Shown: piece by piece, positions 46,190 through 57,100 of the stretch
Layout: every line of letters starts with the position of its first letter
How positions within the stretch are numbered: position 1 is the stretch's first letter
NCBI GenBank assembly: GCA_965223435.1
Contig: CBDCWQ010000001.1
Coordinates: 371,158-435,157 of the forward strand
Source: CBDCWQ01 sp965223435
GTDB lineage: Bacteria; Myxococcota; Kuafuiibacteriia; Kuafuiibacteriales; Kuafuiibacteriaceae
Length of the DNA: 64,000 bases
Reading direction: 5' to 3'
Position numbers and translations under genes: made by a program
The notes under the pieces: generated by a model
The model's input: only the letters and a program-made list of their open reading frames with translations
Told to the model about the DNA's origin: nothing
The model's database searches: none

Positions 46190-48214
46190 ATGAGCGACTC
46201 AGGACATTCTCCCACAAACGCGAAGGCGGCGAGGCGCTTACGAGAGGATGCTTCACTCGAGACTCAAAAAAGCTCCGAACCCACGGCTCGCCTACCATCT
46301 GGCTCCCCCTATCAGAACCCACAGGTCAAAACGCGGCGACCGGCGATACCGCATTTTGGCTGCGTCGTGGTTCTTGCCACATCATTTCTGCTGTGCGCGG
46401 GGTGCTCCCTCCTCTTTTTGCCAGACACAATCAAGACCGAAGTCAACTGCAATGAAGAATCTACCCACCGGCTGGTCATTCTGTCCGAGCCAAGCAATAC
46501 CTCGGCCAGAGAAAATTTTGCCGTCGGTGTCGAAGTCGAAAACAATGGAAAACTAGACCCATCCTATTCACAAACGATCACGTTGCGGCTGATTGATCCA
46601 TCATCAAGCTCCGAGCTCCAAGGAACAACAAGCACCCAGGCTGTCGCCGGAAAGGCCCATTTCGAAGAACTCTCCATCAATCGCTCCGCAACCGGCCTAC
46701 AACTGGAAGCCACAGCAGACTGTGCTCAAAGCGTAAGAAGCAATGCATTCAACATTGCCCCATCCGCAGAAGCGGTCAAACTGGCGTTTTTGACTCAGCC
46801 CCATGATATCAAGGCCGGAGACACCTTCAGCAACCCGATCGAGGTTGTGGCCCTCGATGAATCGGGCCGCCGTGACACCGACTTTAGCGGCCGAGTCAAC
46901 CTTAGGGCGTCTCAAATGGACACCTTCATCTACGGGAGATCCGCTGCATTTTTGGCCTCCGGAAGCGCGACCTTCCCGAACCTTGCTGTCCTGCCCGGCA
47001 ATAGGACTGACCTCCAACTGCTGGCCTCGACAAATGGGCTGAAGCCTGGCACCAGCCTCAAGTTCGACGTGCTGGGTACCGCCCGCTACGTTGACGGCCG
47101 AGAAGGGATAGACACCGACAACGATTGCATGGACCTCACGATGCCTTGCCAAACACCAACCCATGCAGCCCTCATTGCCGCCTGCGGGGACACAATCTTG
47201 ATTCACGGCGGCATCTACCTGGAGCCTATTCAGATCAATCGGGCGTGCGCACCCAACCAACCCCTAAAGATACGGCCGTGGCCACAAACCGGAAACCCAA
47301 GAATAGACACCAGCGGGTCCTCCGAGGACTCTATCAAAATTCAGGGATCAAGCATCATGATACAGGGCCTCTCGGTCGTTGGCGGGAACGGCATCGGTAT
47401 CGCCCTGCTCGAACCCGTGGAAAACATCAGCGTCCGCGCGTGCACCGTGCAGAATATGGGCAAAGAGGGTATTTTTCTCGATACCGGGGAGGGCCATGTC
47501 ATTGAAGACAATGAAGTCGTCGGCTCAGACTTAGGCGGCATCACCGTGGGAAGAGCCAGACAAGTGCAGATACGCCGCAATCTCGTCGCCGACTCTGTGG
47601 AAGCAGGGATCCACCTGAGAGCAGGTTCACATGCGATCATCCAAGGAAATCATCTCAAGGGCAACAATCAAGGGATTCAGGTGTTCTCAAGTGCCGAGAT
47701 CTTGAACAACCGTATTCACGATTGCGAAAAAGGCATCGTGACCCTCCTCGCAACGGGCTCGATCGTCAACAACACGATTGTCGGCAATAAGACCCTTGGG
47801 ATATCGATCACCACCGGGATGGGGCTGGACATCCGCAACAACATCATCGCCCATCACAAAACAGGCATCCTCGATAGCATCGATCATGAGTCCACCGTGG
47901 AATACAACCTGTTCTTTGAGAACGACATCCATTGCGAGAACTTTGAGACCACACCGTGCCAAAATGGCATCAAAGGCAACATCACGGGACGCGATCCTCT
48001 TTTTGTCGATTCCCCAGAAGGCAACGAAAACTATTATCTGAGTTCACCGGCGGGCCACTATCCCGCCTTCGAGGCCGACGCCAGCAAAATGCGCTCCCCC
48101 GGGATTGACGCGGCAGATCCCGACAGCGACTTCTCCAAAGAATCCGACGAAAATGGACAACTACGAAACCTCGGCGCTTGGGGAAACACGGAACGGGCAA
48201 GCCGAAGCCCATAA
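46190..48214 (+). CDS. Right-handed parallel beta-helix surface protein
   Basis: This protein has 674 residues. A polar N-terminal stretch of about 50 residues precedes a hydrophobic segment ending SFLLCAGC, a lipobox, so the signal peptide is unusually far in; a later start cannot be excluded. Ig-like modules (about 85-300) are followed by a parallel beta-helix with repeated NOS-D-type rungs: GIGIALLEPVENISVRACTVQNMGKEGIFL, then HVIEDNEVVGSDLGGI and later IVNNTIVGNKTLGISI. Beta-helices usually bind or cleave polysaccharide; no catalytic site is evident. It follows the kinase and TPR genes by 17 bases. Confidence 0.8.
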   Translation: MSDSGHSPTNAKAARRLREDASLETQKSSEPTARLPSGSPYQNPQVKTRRPAIPHFGCVVVLATSFLLCAGCSLLFLPDTIKTEVNCNEESTHRLVILSEPSNTSARENFAVGVEVENNGKLDPSYSQTITLRLIDPSSSSELQGTTSTQAVAGKAHFEELSINRSATGLQLEATADCAQSVRSNAFNIAPSAEAVKLAFLTQPHDIKAGDTFSNPIEVVALDESGRRDTDFSGRVNLRASQMDTFIYGRSAAFLASGSATFPNLAVLPGNRTDLQLLASTNGLKPGTSLKFDVLGTARYVDGREGIDTDNDCMDLTMPCQTPTHAALIAACGDTILIHGGIYLEPIQINRACAPNQPLKIRPWPQTGNPRIDTSGSSEDSIKIQGSSIMIQGLSVVGGNGIGIALLEPVENISVRACTVQNMGKEGIFLDTGEGHVIEDNEVVGSDLGGITVGRARQVQIRRNLVADSVEAGIHLRAGSHAIIQGNHLKGNNQGIQVFSSAEILNNRIHDCEKGIVTLLATGSIVNNTIVGNKTLGISITTGMGLDIRNNIIAHHKTGILDSIDHESTVEYNLFFENDIHCENFETTPCQNGIKGNITGRDPLFVDSPEGNENYYLSSPAGHYPAFEADASKMRSPGIDAADPDSDFSKESDENGQLRNLGAWGNTERASRSP

Positions 48215-48254
48215 AAGGTTGATGAAAATGGCTGCCCGTCCATACCAACTGAAC

Positions 48255-49949
48255 TCAGGGACCTCGCGAAGGTCCGACAGACCTCGCGCGCGCTTTTTTT
48301 AGCACCCTCATATCAATCTTGCCTGACTTCAAACGCTGAACCACCGGCAGCCTCCAGGGAACTCCGGTCTTGTTGGGCGAAGGATCAAACTCGTGGAACC
48401 GATAGCCATCACCACCGGTATAGACAAAGTCGGCGACCAAAACGCGATACTGGACATGCGAACGAATCGGCTTCCCCTTGCGATCCACCATGGACGCCAC
48501 CCTGCGCCCGGCCCCCATCTGTCTGTAGGTCCAGATGACCCCGCCTACCACAGGATGATCGGTCTCGAGCTGAGACTTCAGCTCGGCGCCCGTCACTTTC
48601 ACGATATAGAGTTCGTTTTCGAAGGGCAGGACGCCAACCAAGTCGCTCAAGCGCACAGGCCCGGGTGCAAGCGGCTGTCGGATGGCACCATGATTGAGAA
48701 TCGCCACATCGGCCTCCGGAAAGGCAGCCAACCACGCATCTACAATCAAATGCCCCAGAGGTGACCGTTCGAAGGTCCCAGGTGCCAGGGTCTCAGACAA
48801 ATGCGCAAGTACCGAGCCCGATAGCCGATCGGTATTGGCCCGGGCCCCCTTCACAATAGCTTGAAGGGCCCGCATTGAGCCCTTTTCGCCCTCACCCATT
48901 GGATCACCACCCGCAGAAGCGCCACCCGTGACGTCAACGATGCGATCGCGAACCGACAGGAGTCTGTGGTCGTGACACGACACCGAAAAATCGAAACGGA
49001 CAAAGCTCCTTCCAAAAGGGCCCGGATTCACAATCGGCGTTCGGCCGACCTGCCCTCTTTCCTTTTGATGATTCTCCCCAGCAACAACCGCTGCGAACTC
49101 GAACTGGGGTAACGCAGCCAAGACGCCCTTAGCCACATCGACCGTATCGTGAATGAGCAAGACCATGAGCTCAGCGCCGGCACGCTGAACCTGAGGAACG
49201 ATCCGCTCCAGGGTCTTTCGATAGGGCGCAAAAGAGAAATCCCTCACATGTGAAGCTCGAGTCGACATGTGGGTCCCTACAAACGAAAGCCCAATGACAC
49301 CGATTTTGACGCCTGCTCGCTCGACAAGGATCCACGGCCTCAAAAACGCAGGGGTCTTTAGGGTGGCGCGATCTCGGATGTTTGCGGACAGAAAAGGAAA
49401 TCGAGCCTCCTTGATCCGTTGTTGAAGGCGCTCGATGCCAAAGTCAAACTCGTGGTTGGCCACGTTGACCGCGGATACACCCAGTACGTTATATGCTTGG
49501 ACTACCGGCTTCCCAAAAAGGAGGGTCGATTCCGCCGGACCGGTCCACATATCACCATTGTCCAGAATGAAGGCTGCCTCGGGATCAATCTTTTCCTGAT
49601 GCTTGAGGATGTGCGCCAAACGAACGATGCCCCCCACGCGTTTTTTGGTCGAAGACACGTGAGGGGACAGCCATCCATGAAAATCAGAAAGGCCAATGAC
49701 ACAGAGCTCCACAACCTCGGCACCATCAGAACAAGCTTCGGGGGGCATCATGCCCAGACGGCTCTTGTCAGGGGGCTCTAACAAAGAAGGCGATGTTTTG
49801 GACACACATCCGGTCAGCAGCACCGAGATGGCCCCACACATGGCCAGTAGGCAAACCCACCATTCGATCGCGCTACGTTTCAAGGTCCGCAATTTGTTTG
49901 CCTCGCGCTTTGGGCCCCAAAGCTTCACCCAAGCTTTACCCCCTGTCAC
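48255..49949 (-). CDS. UshA-like 5'-nucleotidase / metallophosphatase lipoprotein
   Basis: This protein has up to 564 residues. A basic N-terminus precedes a lipoprotein signal ending SVLLTGC. The metallophosphatase domain has GLSDFHGWL (the DxH motif), LDNGDMWTG, VANHEFDFG (NHE) and HDTVDVAK. The C-terminal 5'-nucleotidase domain has LAPGTFERSPLGHLIVDAWL, AILNHGAIRQPL and TGGDGY, the substrate-binding part. It would dephosphorylate nucleotides outside the inner membrane. The expected GxNH is AxNH here, and the His of the usual GHxH motif is replaced (GENHQ), so activity may be altered. The GTG at 49949 is the longest start; the true start is uncertain by up to about 20 codons. Confidence 0.85.
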   Translation of the reverse strand: MTGGKAWVKLWGPKREANKLRTLKRSAIEWWVCLLAMCGAISVLLTGCVSKTSPSLLEPPDKSRLGMMPPEACSDGAEVVELCVIGLSDFHGWLSPHVSSTKKRVGGIVRLAHILKHQEKIDPEAAFILDNGDMWTGPAESTLLFGKPVVQAYNVLGVSAVNVANHEFDFGIERLQQRIKEARFPFLSANIRDRATLKTPAFLRPWILVERAGVKIGVIGLSFVGTHMSTRASHVRDFSFAPYRKTLERIVPQVQRAGAELMVLLIHDTVDVAKGVLAALPQFEFAAVVAGENHQKERGQVGRTPIVNPGPFGRSFVRFDFSVSCHDHRLLSVRDRIVDVTGGASAGGDPMGEGEKGSMRALQAIVKGARANTDRLSGSVLAHLSETLAPGTFERSPLGHLIVDAWLAAFPEADVAILNHGAIRQPLAPGPVRLSDLVGVLPFENELYIVKVTGAELKSQLETDHPVVGGVIWTYRQMGAGRRVASMVDRKGKPIRSHVQYRVLVADFVYTGGDGYRFHEFDPSPNKTGVPWRLPVVQRLKSGKIDMRVLKKARARSVGPSRGP

Positions 49950-50128
49950 ACCTCATTCGCTTCTTGGCAAGCGTCGGATGACCGAGACCGCGCAAACTTC
50001 AGGCAAACGGCCGACATCGGAATGGATCACCTTAGCAAGGACTCTTGGTTTACGGGTGTAAGGGCCCCGGGTAGCGCTCCCTACCTTGAGCTTTTGCCTG
50101 GGTAGGTGAATATTTCCGCCACCCAGAT

Positions 50129-52774
50129 ATGGCAAAAACTCAGGCCCCCTTCCAAAGACTTGCGCTGACAGCGGGCATGGCCGCATGCGCAGCTTTCATT
50201 GCCCATTCAAATAATGCAATTGCGCAAGGCAACTCTCTGGATGGCCTTCACTACTGGGCGGTTGAGAATTTGGATGCTGACGCTGTAGAACAGCGAGGCA
50301 CATCGGGCGGAAATGGCTTCATCTTCAACAACCTGATCCTTGCCCCTCGCACCGAGTATCGCTTCTGGGTTCTTCGCGCAGAGTCCCTTGAGGTCGGTTA
50401 CGTCACAGCGCGCACCGGGCGCCCCGGCCGGCGGCTCACAATCCCTCCGGTGGTGATCACCCCAGCCAACATCTACGACACCGATGGCGATGGGCTTCCA
50501 GACATCGGCGAATTTATTTTGGGCACCAACGCTCAAAATGCAGACACCGACGCAGATGGTGTGGCCGATGGTGCGGAGGTCCGTCAAGGTACCGATCCAC
50601 TCGATGGTATTGCGGTGCGGACCGGGCTTATTGCCAGCGTGGACACCCCCGGAACGGCGGTCGATGTATGCGCGCGAGACGAAGTGGTGGTGGTTGCCGA
50701 CTCACAGTCCGGAATCTCGGTTTTCAATGCGTTTAACGGAATGGACCCGAGGGCAATAGCCCAAGTCGACACCAGCAATGCCATGCGGGTGGCGTGCGGC
50801 AGCGGACGGGTAGCCGTGGCTGAGGGCACCAGTGGGCTTTCCATTGTTGATATCTCAGACCCCGCTTCCGCGTCGGTCACCAATACAATTTCGAGCGCGA
50901 TGTTGGGCGGCGACGTCAATGCCGTCGCCATCACCGGACGCATTGCCTACGCAGGACTCAAAAGCAATCAGGTCGTCTCTGTTGATGTGGTGACCGGAAC
51001 CATACTTGAGCGCGTCGCCGTGGATGAGCCGGTGGTCGACCTGTTTACCGGCTCGATGGTTCTTTACGTGCTCACCCGGACCAAACTGAACACCGTCCTT
51101 CTTGAGCAACCGGTGCTTGAAGTGGTTTCGACCGTAACATCCCCGACGGTTTCGACGGCTCACACCCGAGTGTTTGCAGCCGAAGGGGTTGCCTACACAG
51201 TCCACGGGAAAGGCTACAACACCATCGATGTCAGCAACCCGAGGAGCATCGCGCTCATCACCGCATCCAATACCACGATGTTCGGCTGGAAACATCTGGT
51301 CCTGAACGGTTCGGGCCTCGGAGTCGTAGCCACCTCACCAAACTTTGCCTTTGACGGGCCCCACAACATCTCAACCTACGACGTAAGCAATCCCTCCCTC
51401 ACGGACGTGCCTCGGGCTGAGTTTCCCACGCCCGGTGTCGCCCGTGCTGTCGCCATCTCAAACGGTTTGGCCTACGTCGCAGACCATAACAATGGGCTTC
51501 AGGTCGTAAACTATCTGGCTTTCGACACCAACAGCGTACCGCCCACCATTAGCCTTGGGGGAAGCATCGACTTTTCGGCCGTGCCCACCCAGGTAGAGGA
51601 AGGCAAACTCGTAGGCCTGACCGCTGCCGTGTCCGACGACGTGCAAGTGAGAAGCGTTGAGTTTTACGTCGACGGAGAAAAAATTGCGACCGACGTGAAC
51701 TACCCGTTCGAGGCCCATTTTACCGCCCCCCTGTTGGCGAACCAACCGAGCATCGCCATACGTGCGGTGGCGTTTGACACCGGTGGAAACTCTGCAGCCA
51801 CCCAAGAGCGGCGGGTCGATTTGGTTCCGGACAGTACCGCCCCCTTCATCTTTCGAGTTCTGCCTCAGCAAGGCGCCATCGTCGGGCTGATTCCCAGCAT
51901 TGCGGTCTTTGTGAATGAGCCGTTGGCCACGGAATCGCTGACACCTGCCAATTTTGTACTGCTCGAGGCTGGTCCCGACGGTGTCCGCGGTACCGAAGAC
52001 GACGCCCCCGTCAACACCGGCACCATAGAATTTCAAGAGGATGCTCTGGCGGTGTTTAGGTCCTTTGAGCCTCCCCTGAGCGCGGGAAAATATCGGGCCA
52101 CGATGACCGACGCCATCACCGATCTCGCCAAAAACGGCATCAGTCCAGCGTTCAGTTGGGATTTCGAAATCTTTGATGCGGGCGTAGACACCGATAGCGA
52201 CGGGGTTCCGGATTCGCTCGAGAGTGCCCTCGGACTGGACCCCAACAATGCCGACTCGGACAATGATGGCACGCTCGATGGTCAAGAAGACTTCGACAAC
52301 GATGGACTGGTGAATGCGGCCGAGGTCATCTTGAACCGAGATCCACAAAACCCAGACACCAACGGCAACCAAATTCTTGATGGTGACGAAGACGTCGACC
52401 AGGACGGACTCACGGATGGACAGGAAGTCGCCCTCGGAACCAATCCCTCGGTTCGAGACACCGACGGGGATGGCTTCCTCGATGGCGACGAGGTCGCCAA
52501 CGGGTCAGATCCCAACGACGCCAAGAACACGCCCATTCGTTTCGCAACCAGTACCACTGGCGTACTCAATCTCTCTGCGGTTTTCACCGATTCGGTGGGC
52601 GTAGCCTCCACCCTGAACCTCGATGCTTCCGGCATTGATCTCACGGTAGGTGCGACCTCGGTCAGGAACAACGCTTCGCCAGGCGCCATCAACGGCGTCG
52701 CCGAAAGTTGGGACCTGAAAAATGGCGTAGCCCACAGTATTCCGATGTTTACCGCTGAAAACACGGCCCCATAG
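50129..52774 (+). CDS. Secreted TSP type 3 repeat / LVIVD-like propeller protein
   Basis: This protein has 881 residues with a signal peptide ending around NAIAQG. A first calcium-binding TSP3 cluster lies at about 117-160 (DTDGDGLPDIGE, DTDADGVADGAE). Residues about 165-470 carry LVIVD-like beta-propeller repeats (SGLSIVDISDPASASV; NTIDVSNPRSIALI; NGLQVVNYL). Ig-like domains follow at about 480-680 (PPTISLGG; SAPFIF-type SbsA module). A second, longer TSP3 cluster spans about 686-802. The domain set points to a calcium-stiffened cell-surface or matrix protein. No sortase-type or autotransporter anchor is present. It is the first of three large secreted-protein genes in the same direction. 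Confidence 0.82.
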   Translation: MAKTQAPFQRLALTAGMAACAAFIAHSNNAIAQGNSLDGLHYWAVENLDADAVEQRGTSGGNGFIFNNLILAPRTEYRFWVLRAESLEVGYVTARTGRPGRRLTIPPVVITPANIYDTDGDGLPDIGEFILGTNAQNADTDADGVADGAEVRQGTDPLDGIAVRTGLIASVDTPGTAVDVCARDEVVVVADSQSGISVFNAFNGMDPRAIAQVDTSNAMRVACGSGRVAVAEGTSGLSIVDISDPASASVTNTISSAMLGGDVNAVAITGRIAYAGLKSNQVVSVDVVTGTILERVAVDEPVVDLFTGSMVLYVLTRTKLNTVLLEQPVLEVVSTVTSPTVSTAHTRVFAAEGVAYTVHGKGYNTIDVSNPRSIALITASNTTMFGWKHLVLNGSGLGVVATSPNFAFDGPHNISTYDVSNPSLTDVPRAEFPTPGVARAVAISNGLAYVADHNNGLQVVNYLAFDTNSVPPTISLGGSIDFSAVPTQVEEGKLVGLTAAVSDDVQVRSVEFYVDGEKIATDVNYPFEAHFTAPLLANQPSIAIRAVAFDTGGNSAATQERRVDLVPDSTAPFIFRVLPQQGAIVGLIPSIAVFVNEPLATESLTPANFVLLEAGPDGVRGTEDDAPVNTGTIEFQEDALAVFRSFEPPLSAGKYRATMTDAITDLAKNGISPAFSWDFEIFDAGVDTDSDGVPDSLESALGLDPNNADSDNDGTLDGQEDFDNDGLVNAAEVILNRDPQNPDTNGNQILDGDEDVDQDGLTDGQEVALGTNPSVRDTDGDGFLDGDEVANGSDPNDAKNTPIRFATSTTGVLNLSAVFTDSVGVASTLNLDASGIDLTVGATSVRNNASPGAINGVAESWDLKNGVAHSIPMFTAENTAP

Positions 52775-52849
52775 GCGTGTGAAAATTTTGATGTTCGGTC
52801 GTTTGAAAAACAACCCCCTCGGACGGGGAAAAACAATAGGAGGCGCGTG

Positions 52850-54097
52850 ATGCGTCCAGTTAGTACCAAAATCTGGTGTTGTACCCTTTTGATGGCGGCG
52901 GTTTTTTCCGTTCCGCGCATAGCGATCGCACAGTTCAGCAGCGGTTCCTCCGGCGCTGACGGCCCGCTCAACTTTCCGGCCGACCAAGGCACGGTGCTCT
53001 TTGAGCCCCAAACCCTAGGTGTCGACACCGATGGTGACAACATCTACCACTTCACCACGATTACGGTCGGTGCCAACACCACGGTTGTGCTTAGAGCGGA
53101 CACCGCGGGCCTCGAAGAAGGCATTGCGCCCGTCTGGCTGGCAACCGGGGCCGTCACGATTGATGGCACCATCAGTCTGGAGGGTGAGCGAGGGCACGCA
53201 AGCTCAGACCTACCGCGTCCGGCCATTCCCGGAGCCGGCGGTTTTGCCGGTGGTCAAGCAGGAACCTTCTCGGGAGGCAGCGCAAGGGGTGGCAGCGGAC
53301 CGGGTGGTGGCTCGGCCGGAACGGACCTCCACGGTGGCCACGCGGGTCACATCACCTTGGGAAACAACCCCGGAGGTAACCGGGCGGTGGCGGGCGTCGC
53401 CTACGGCAACGCCTTTTTGTTTCCGATGGTGGGTGGCTCTGGTGGCGGTGGCGGCAGCAACCAAGGAACAACCACCGGAAGAGGCGGGGGGGCCGGAGGC
53501 GGCGCGATCGTCATCGCAACCTCGGACAACATTGCCCTCAGCGGCACCGTCAACGCCAGAGGTGGCAACAATGGTTCTGGCTCCGCGTACGATGGCGGCG
53601 AAGGCAGCGGCGGCAGCGTACGTCTGATGGCCAACAATATCACCGGCTCCGGCACCGTAAACGTCTCGAGCTCGGGGGGCCTCGGCGCGGCAGGCAGAGC
53701 CCGGCTCGAAGGCTTCACCGTAAGCAACATTTCCGTGTCTCCGGCGTCCTCCGGCAGCGTGGTCAGTCCCAGCTTGATCTTCCCGCCAGCGGACTCCCCC
53801 ACGATCCGGGTTGCGACCATCGGCGGCGTGGCCGTCGCTCAGGACCCGCTGGGTGGATTTGTGATGCCTGACGCGACCATCAATGCTTCCGCACCCGTGG
53901 TTCTGAGCCTTGCCGCCACCAACATCCCGGTTGGCACGCAGGTTGAGATTCGGATGGTTCCCGAAACCGGCACCACGATGACCTTCATGTCCAACCCGCT
54001 CGCGGGCTCGCTGGCCGCATCAACCGCAGATACCGCGGCGATTACGATTCCTAGCGGATTCACGAGATTCTTCTTGAACGCCTCTTGGACCCCCTAG
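52850..54097 (+). CDS. Secreted glycine-rich protein
   Basis: This protein has 415 residues with a signal peptide (CCTLLMAAVFSVPRIAIAQ). The centre (about 120-260) is strongly glycine-rich (PGAGGFAGGQAGTFSGGSARGG; GGSGGGGGSNQ; GRGGGAGGGA) with beta-prone strands such as GAVTIDGTISLEGE, GTVNARGG and GTVNVSSSGG. The pattern resembles the glycine-rich shells that some delta-proteobacteria export, but I do not know the family. The ATG at 52850 has AGGAGG at 52838-52843; the GTG three bases earlier is less likely. It sits between the TSP3 protein and the RHS protein, which suggests a shared role at the surface. Confidence 0.75.
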   Translation: MRPVSTKIWCCTLLMAAVFSVPRIAIAQFSSGSSGADGPLNFPADQGTVLFEPQTLGVDTDGDNIYHFTTITVGANTTVVLRADTAGLEEGIAPVWLATGAVTIDGTISLEGERGHASSDLPRPAIPGAGGFAGGQAGTFSGGSARGGSGPGGGSAGTDLHGGHAGHITLGNNPGGNRAVAGVAYGNAFLFPMVGGSGGGGGSNQGTTTGRGGGAGGGAIVIATSDNIALSGTVNARGGNNGSGSAYDGGEGSGGSVRLMANNITGSGTVNVSSSGGLGAAGRARLEGFTVSNISVSPASSGSVVSPSLIFPPADSPTIRVATIGGVAVAQDPLGGFVMPDATINASAPVVLSLAATNIPVGTQVEIRMVPETGTTMTFMSNPLAGSLAASTADTAAITIPSGFTRFFLNASWTP

Positions 54098-54167
54098 AGG
54101 TCAGGATGTTCGGTGACTCAATGGAGGCAGGGCGACACAGCCGTGCCGAATCGGGAAGAAGGTCTTC

Positions 54168-57100
54168 ATGAATCTCACACACGCTGTGAAAAAACGGCGC
54201 CTATGGTGCATCGGCCTATTTTGCATGGCGCTCAATGCCTGCGGAGGCACCAAAGAAAACCCAAGCTCGGATCGGACCGCGCCCACGATCCAGATCAAAC
54301 CGGACCAAGGTGCAACCGTATTTGTGACTCAAGTTCCGTTTGAGGTCACCTACAGCGACGCTGACTCGGGGATCGATGTAGGCACTTTTTCGGCTACCCT
54401 CGACGGTCAAGACATCGCAGCAGCCTTTACCGTTGAAGATGGGCGCGCGACCGGCACCTCTTCGGCACTGGCAACCGGTTCGCACACCCTTTCGGTGTCC
54501 ATCAAAGACAAGTCGGGCAACACAGCAACACAGGCATCGACCTTCACGGTGGGGACGGATGGCTCCCCCCCGAGTCTTTCTCTCATGTCTCCCGCAGGCC
54601 AAATCTGTGTCGGCGCGAGCACTCAGATTGTGGTTTCCACCGAAGATCAAGGAAGCGGAATTGATTCTTCAAGCTTTCGTGTGAAAATCGGGGGCGTCGA
54701 AATCGCAACCTCGTTTACTCTCAATGGCTCCCGGGCTACGGCGGTTCTGGGCGCAGTGCCATCGAGTGTCAAAGAGGGCGCCAATACGCTGGCGCTTTCA
54801 CTCTCAGACAACGCCCAAAACGAGGCGACTACATCGGTAGACATCATCGTGGACCGAAGCGGCCCAACCCTTGCGTTGGGTCCGGAAGACCCGGTGCCTG
54901 CGGAGCAGCCGGTCGTTTTTGTCGCCAACTACAGTGATTCAGGGTGCGCCGGAGGAATCGACATGGCCAGTTTCCGTGCCGCACTCAACGGAAACGATAT
55001 CACCCCAAGGTTTGCTGTAGGATCCGACTCGGCGAGCGCCAGTCTAGACCAATTCGAAGGTACGCATCAGTATGCGGTCACCCTCCGCGATGTGCTCGGC
55101 AACGAAACTCAGAGCACTCTGGCGGTTCGGGTCTACTCGCCTGCCACGGGCCTTGAGCTCACACTGACGCCTGACGGCACATCCATCCCCCTGGGCGTAG
55201 TCCAGACACTTGCCGTGCGTGCAGTATCGGCCTCGGGCATGACCGCGTTCGGATTCCAAGGAAGCGTATTTCTCACCTCCTCCGACGCCAACGAAAGCAT
55301 CGATGGTCAAACCGTCGACTTCGACGCCACCCATGCTGGACAACGGATGTTGCCTGTTCAATTTCTGAGGACTGGTCAGGTCCTCATTGCCGCCGAAAGT
55401 CTCGAAGCAGCGCCGATGGACTTCAGCACCCGATTGGAGGCCACCGTTGTCCAGGAGAATCCGGTCATCTCCCCGGCCCTCCCAGGCCAGACCGGTGAAG
55501 AGGGGGATCTCGAGGTGACGGGATATTCGTTCTTGGGGGCAGATGTCGACATCGTGGTCGACAACAACGTCCTGGCAACCGTCAACGCCGGTGCGAGCGG
55601 GCGCTTCGTGGCCCGCGTCAAGTTAGGCACCGGCTCCCACACAATTTTCGCCCGGGCACGCCACCCTTCATCCAATGATGAGCGGAGTTCAGACGCTTTC
55701 ACCGTGGAAGTCCCAGCCGGAACGCCCGTGGGTCTTAAAATCGTGCCCTCCGAGATCCGCCTGGCCCTCGGGCAGAGCCTCAAGATTCAAGTCGTTCGGG
55801 AACTGTCGGACGGAACAGAGGAGGTGGTGACCTCAACAGCCAGCCTTTCTTTGACGAATCAGGTGCTGGCCATTGACCCCGGAGGAACGGTCACCGCAGA
55901 CAAAGTCGGTTCCGACACACTGGTGGCCAGTTTGGACGGGCTGATGGCCGAGGTCGGGGTTGAGGTATCCGAACCCGTGTTGGAGTTCAGTTCCCCAGCC
56001 AACGGAGAATCTGACGTCGCTGTAACCCGAGAGACCGTCCTGCAGTTCAGTGCTCCACTAGACCCAACCACCATCCACGCCCAATCGATCTTCGCCGAAT
56101 TTGCGGGGACAACCTTGGCAACAACCCTTCGTCTTTCAGCCGACCAAAAGCGGGTCACCCTCTTCTATGATGACTCGCTGCCCTCTTCGGCCCGCATTCG
56201 TATCAACCTCAACGGCGACATCATCCGGGCCCTCGGAGACGCAGCCATCGACTTGGACCGAAGCGGAACGACGGGCGGTTTGGCCACCATCGACTTCGAC
56301 ACCCTCAGCTTGACCGTGGTCCCCGGAACCGCCGTCTTCGGCCGCGTCTTTGCCTCCGAGATCATGCAAACCACCGGTGGTTCCATGAATGTGCCCTTGG
56401 AAGGGGTACGGATCACCGTAGATGGCATGGAGGACACCCTATTTGCAGTCACCGATAGCATGGGCAACTTTCGTCTTGACCCCTCCCCCGCCGGGCGATT
56501 TTTTGTTCACATCGATGGAAAAGCGGCGACCGGGTCAGTGCCTCAGGGCGCATACTATCCATCTGTAGGGAAGGCCTGGGAGGCGACGCCTGCTGAAGAA
56601 ACAGGCGTAGGCAACGTCCACCTGCCGCTCATACGTAGCGGCACGCTTCAGACCCTAGACAACACCTTGGACACCAATATCTCCTTTGCCGCGAGTGTAC
56701 TCGATGACTTTCCTGAGCTAGAAGGTGCGCAAATCACGGTCCCCGCGGGGGCCGTCACCGACCCGAACTGTCAAAATGGGGGGAGTGTGGGCATCGCCCC
56801 CGTCGACCCGGAACGACTTCCCGGAGATCTGCCAGACGGTCTCAGTTTTTCGTTGGTGATCACCGTTCAGTCCGACTGCGCAACCAACTTTAACGCTCCG
56901 GTCCCGGTATGTCTTCCCAATACCGATGGTTTAGAACCAGGCGCAGAAACGGCGCTTTGGAGTTTTGATCACGATGCGGGGCGGTGGTCGGTACAGGGCT
57001 CTATGACCATCACCGAAGATGGTCGGCTGGCATGCACCGACCCCGGTGTCGGCATCCAAGCGCCAGGGTGGCACGGCACAAACTCAAGAAATCGAGGTGA

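Noticed and set aside
48259..48300. Possible terminator after the beta-helix gene (hairpin GGACCT/AGGTCC and T7)
   Set aside because: The hairpin is 18 bases away from the T-run and the sequence next to the T-run (CGCGCGC) forms no good stem, so it is not listed as a terminator.
49950..50128. Possible cyclic di-GMP riboswitch upstream of the TSP3 gene (GGCAAAC near 50000)
   Set aside because: The rest of the GEMM core and its two paired arms could not be found.
51458..52372. Minus-strand frame of 304 codons inside the TSP3 protein gene
   Set aside because: Shadow of the Asp/Asn-rich repeats; no start signal or recognisable motif.
52790..54114. The 10-base word GATGTTCGGT occurs upstream of both the glycine-rich and RHS genes (52790-52799 and 54105-54114)
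   Set aside because: The two sites share no flanking similarity and one pair of 10-mers in 64 kb can occur by chance.
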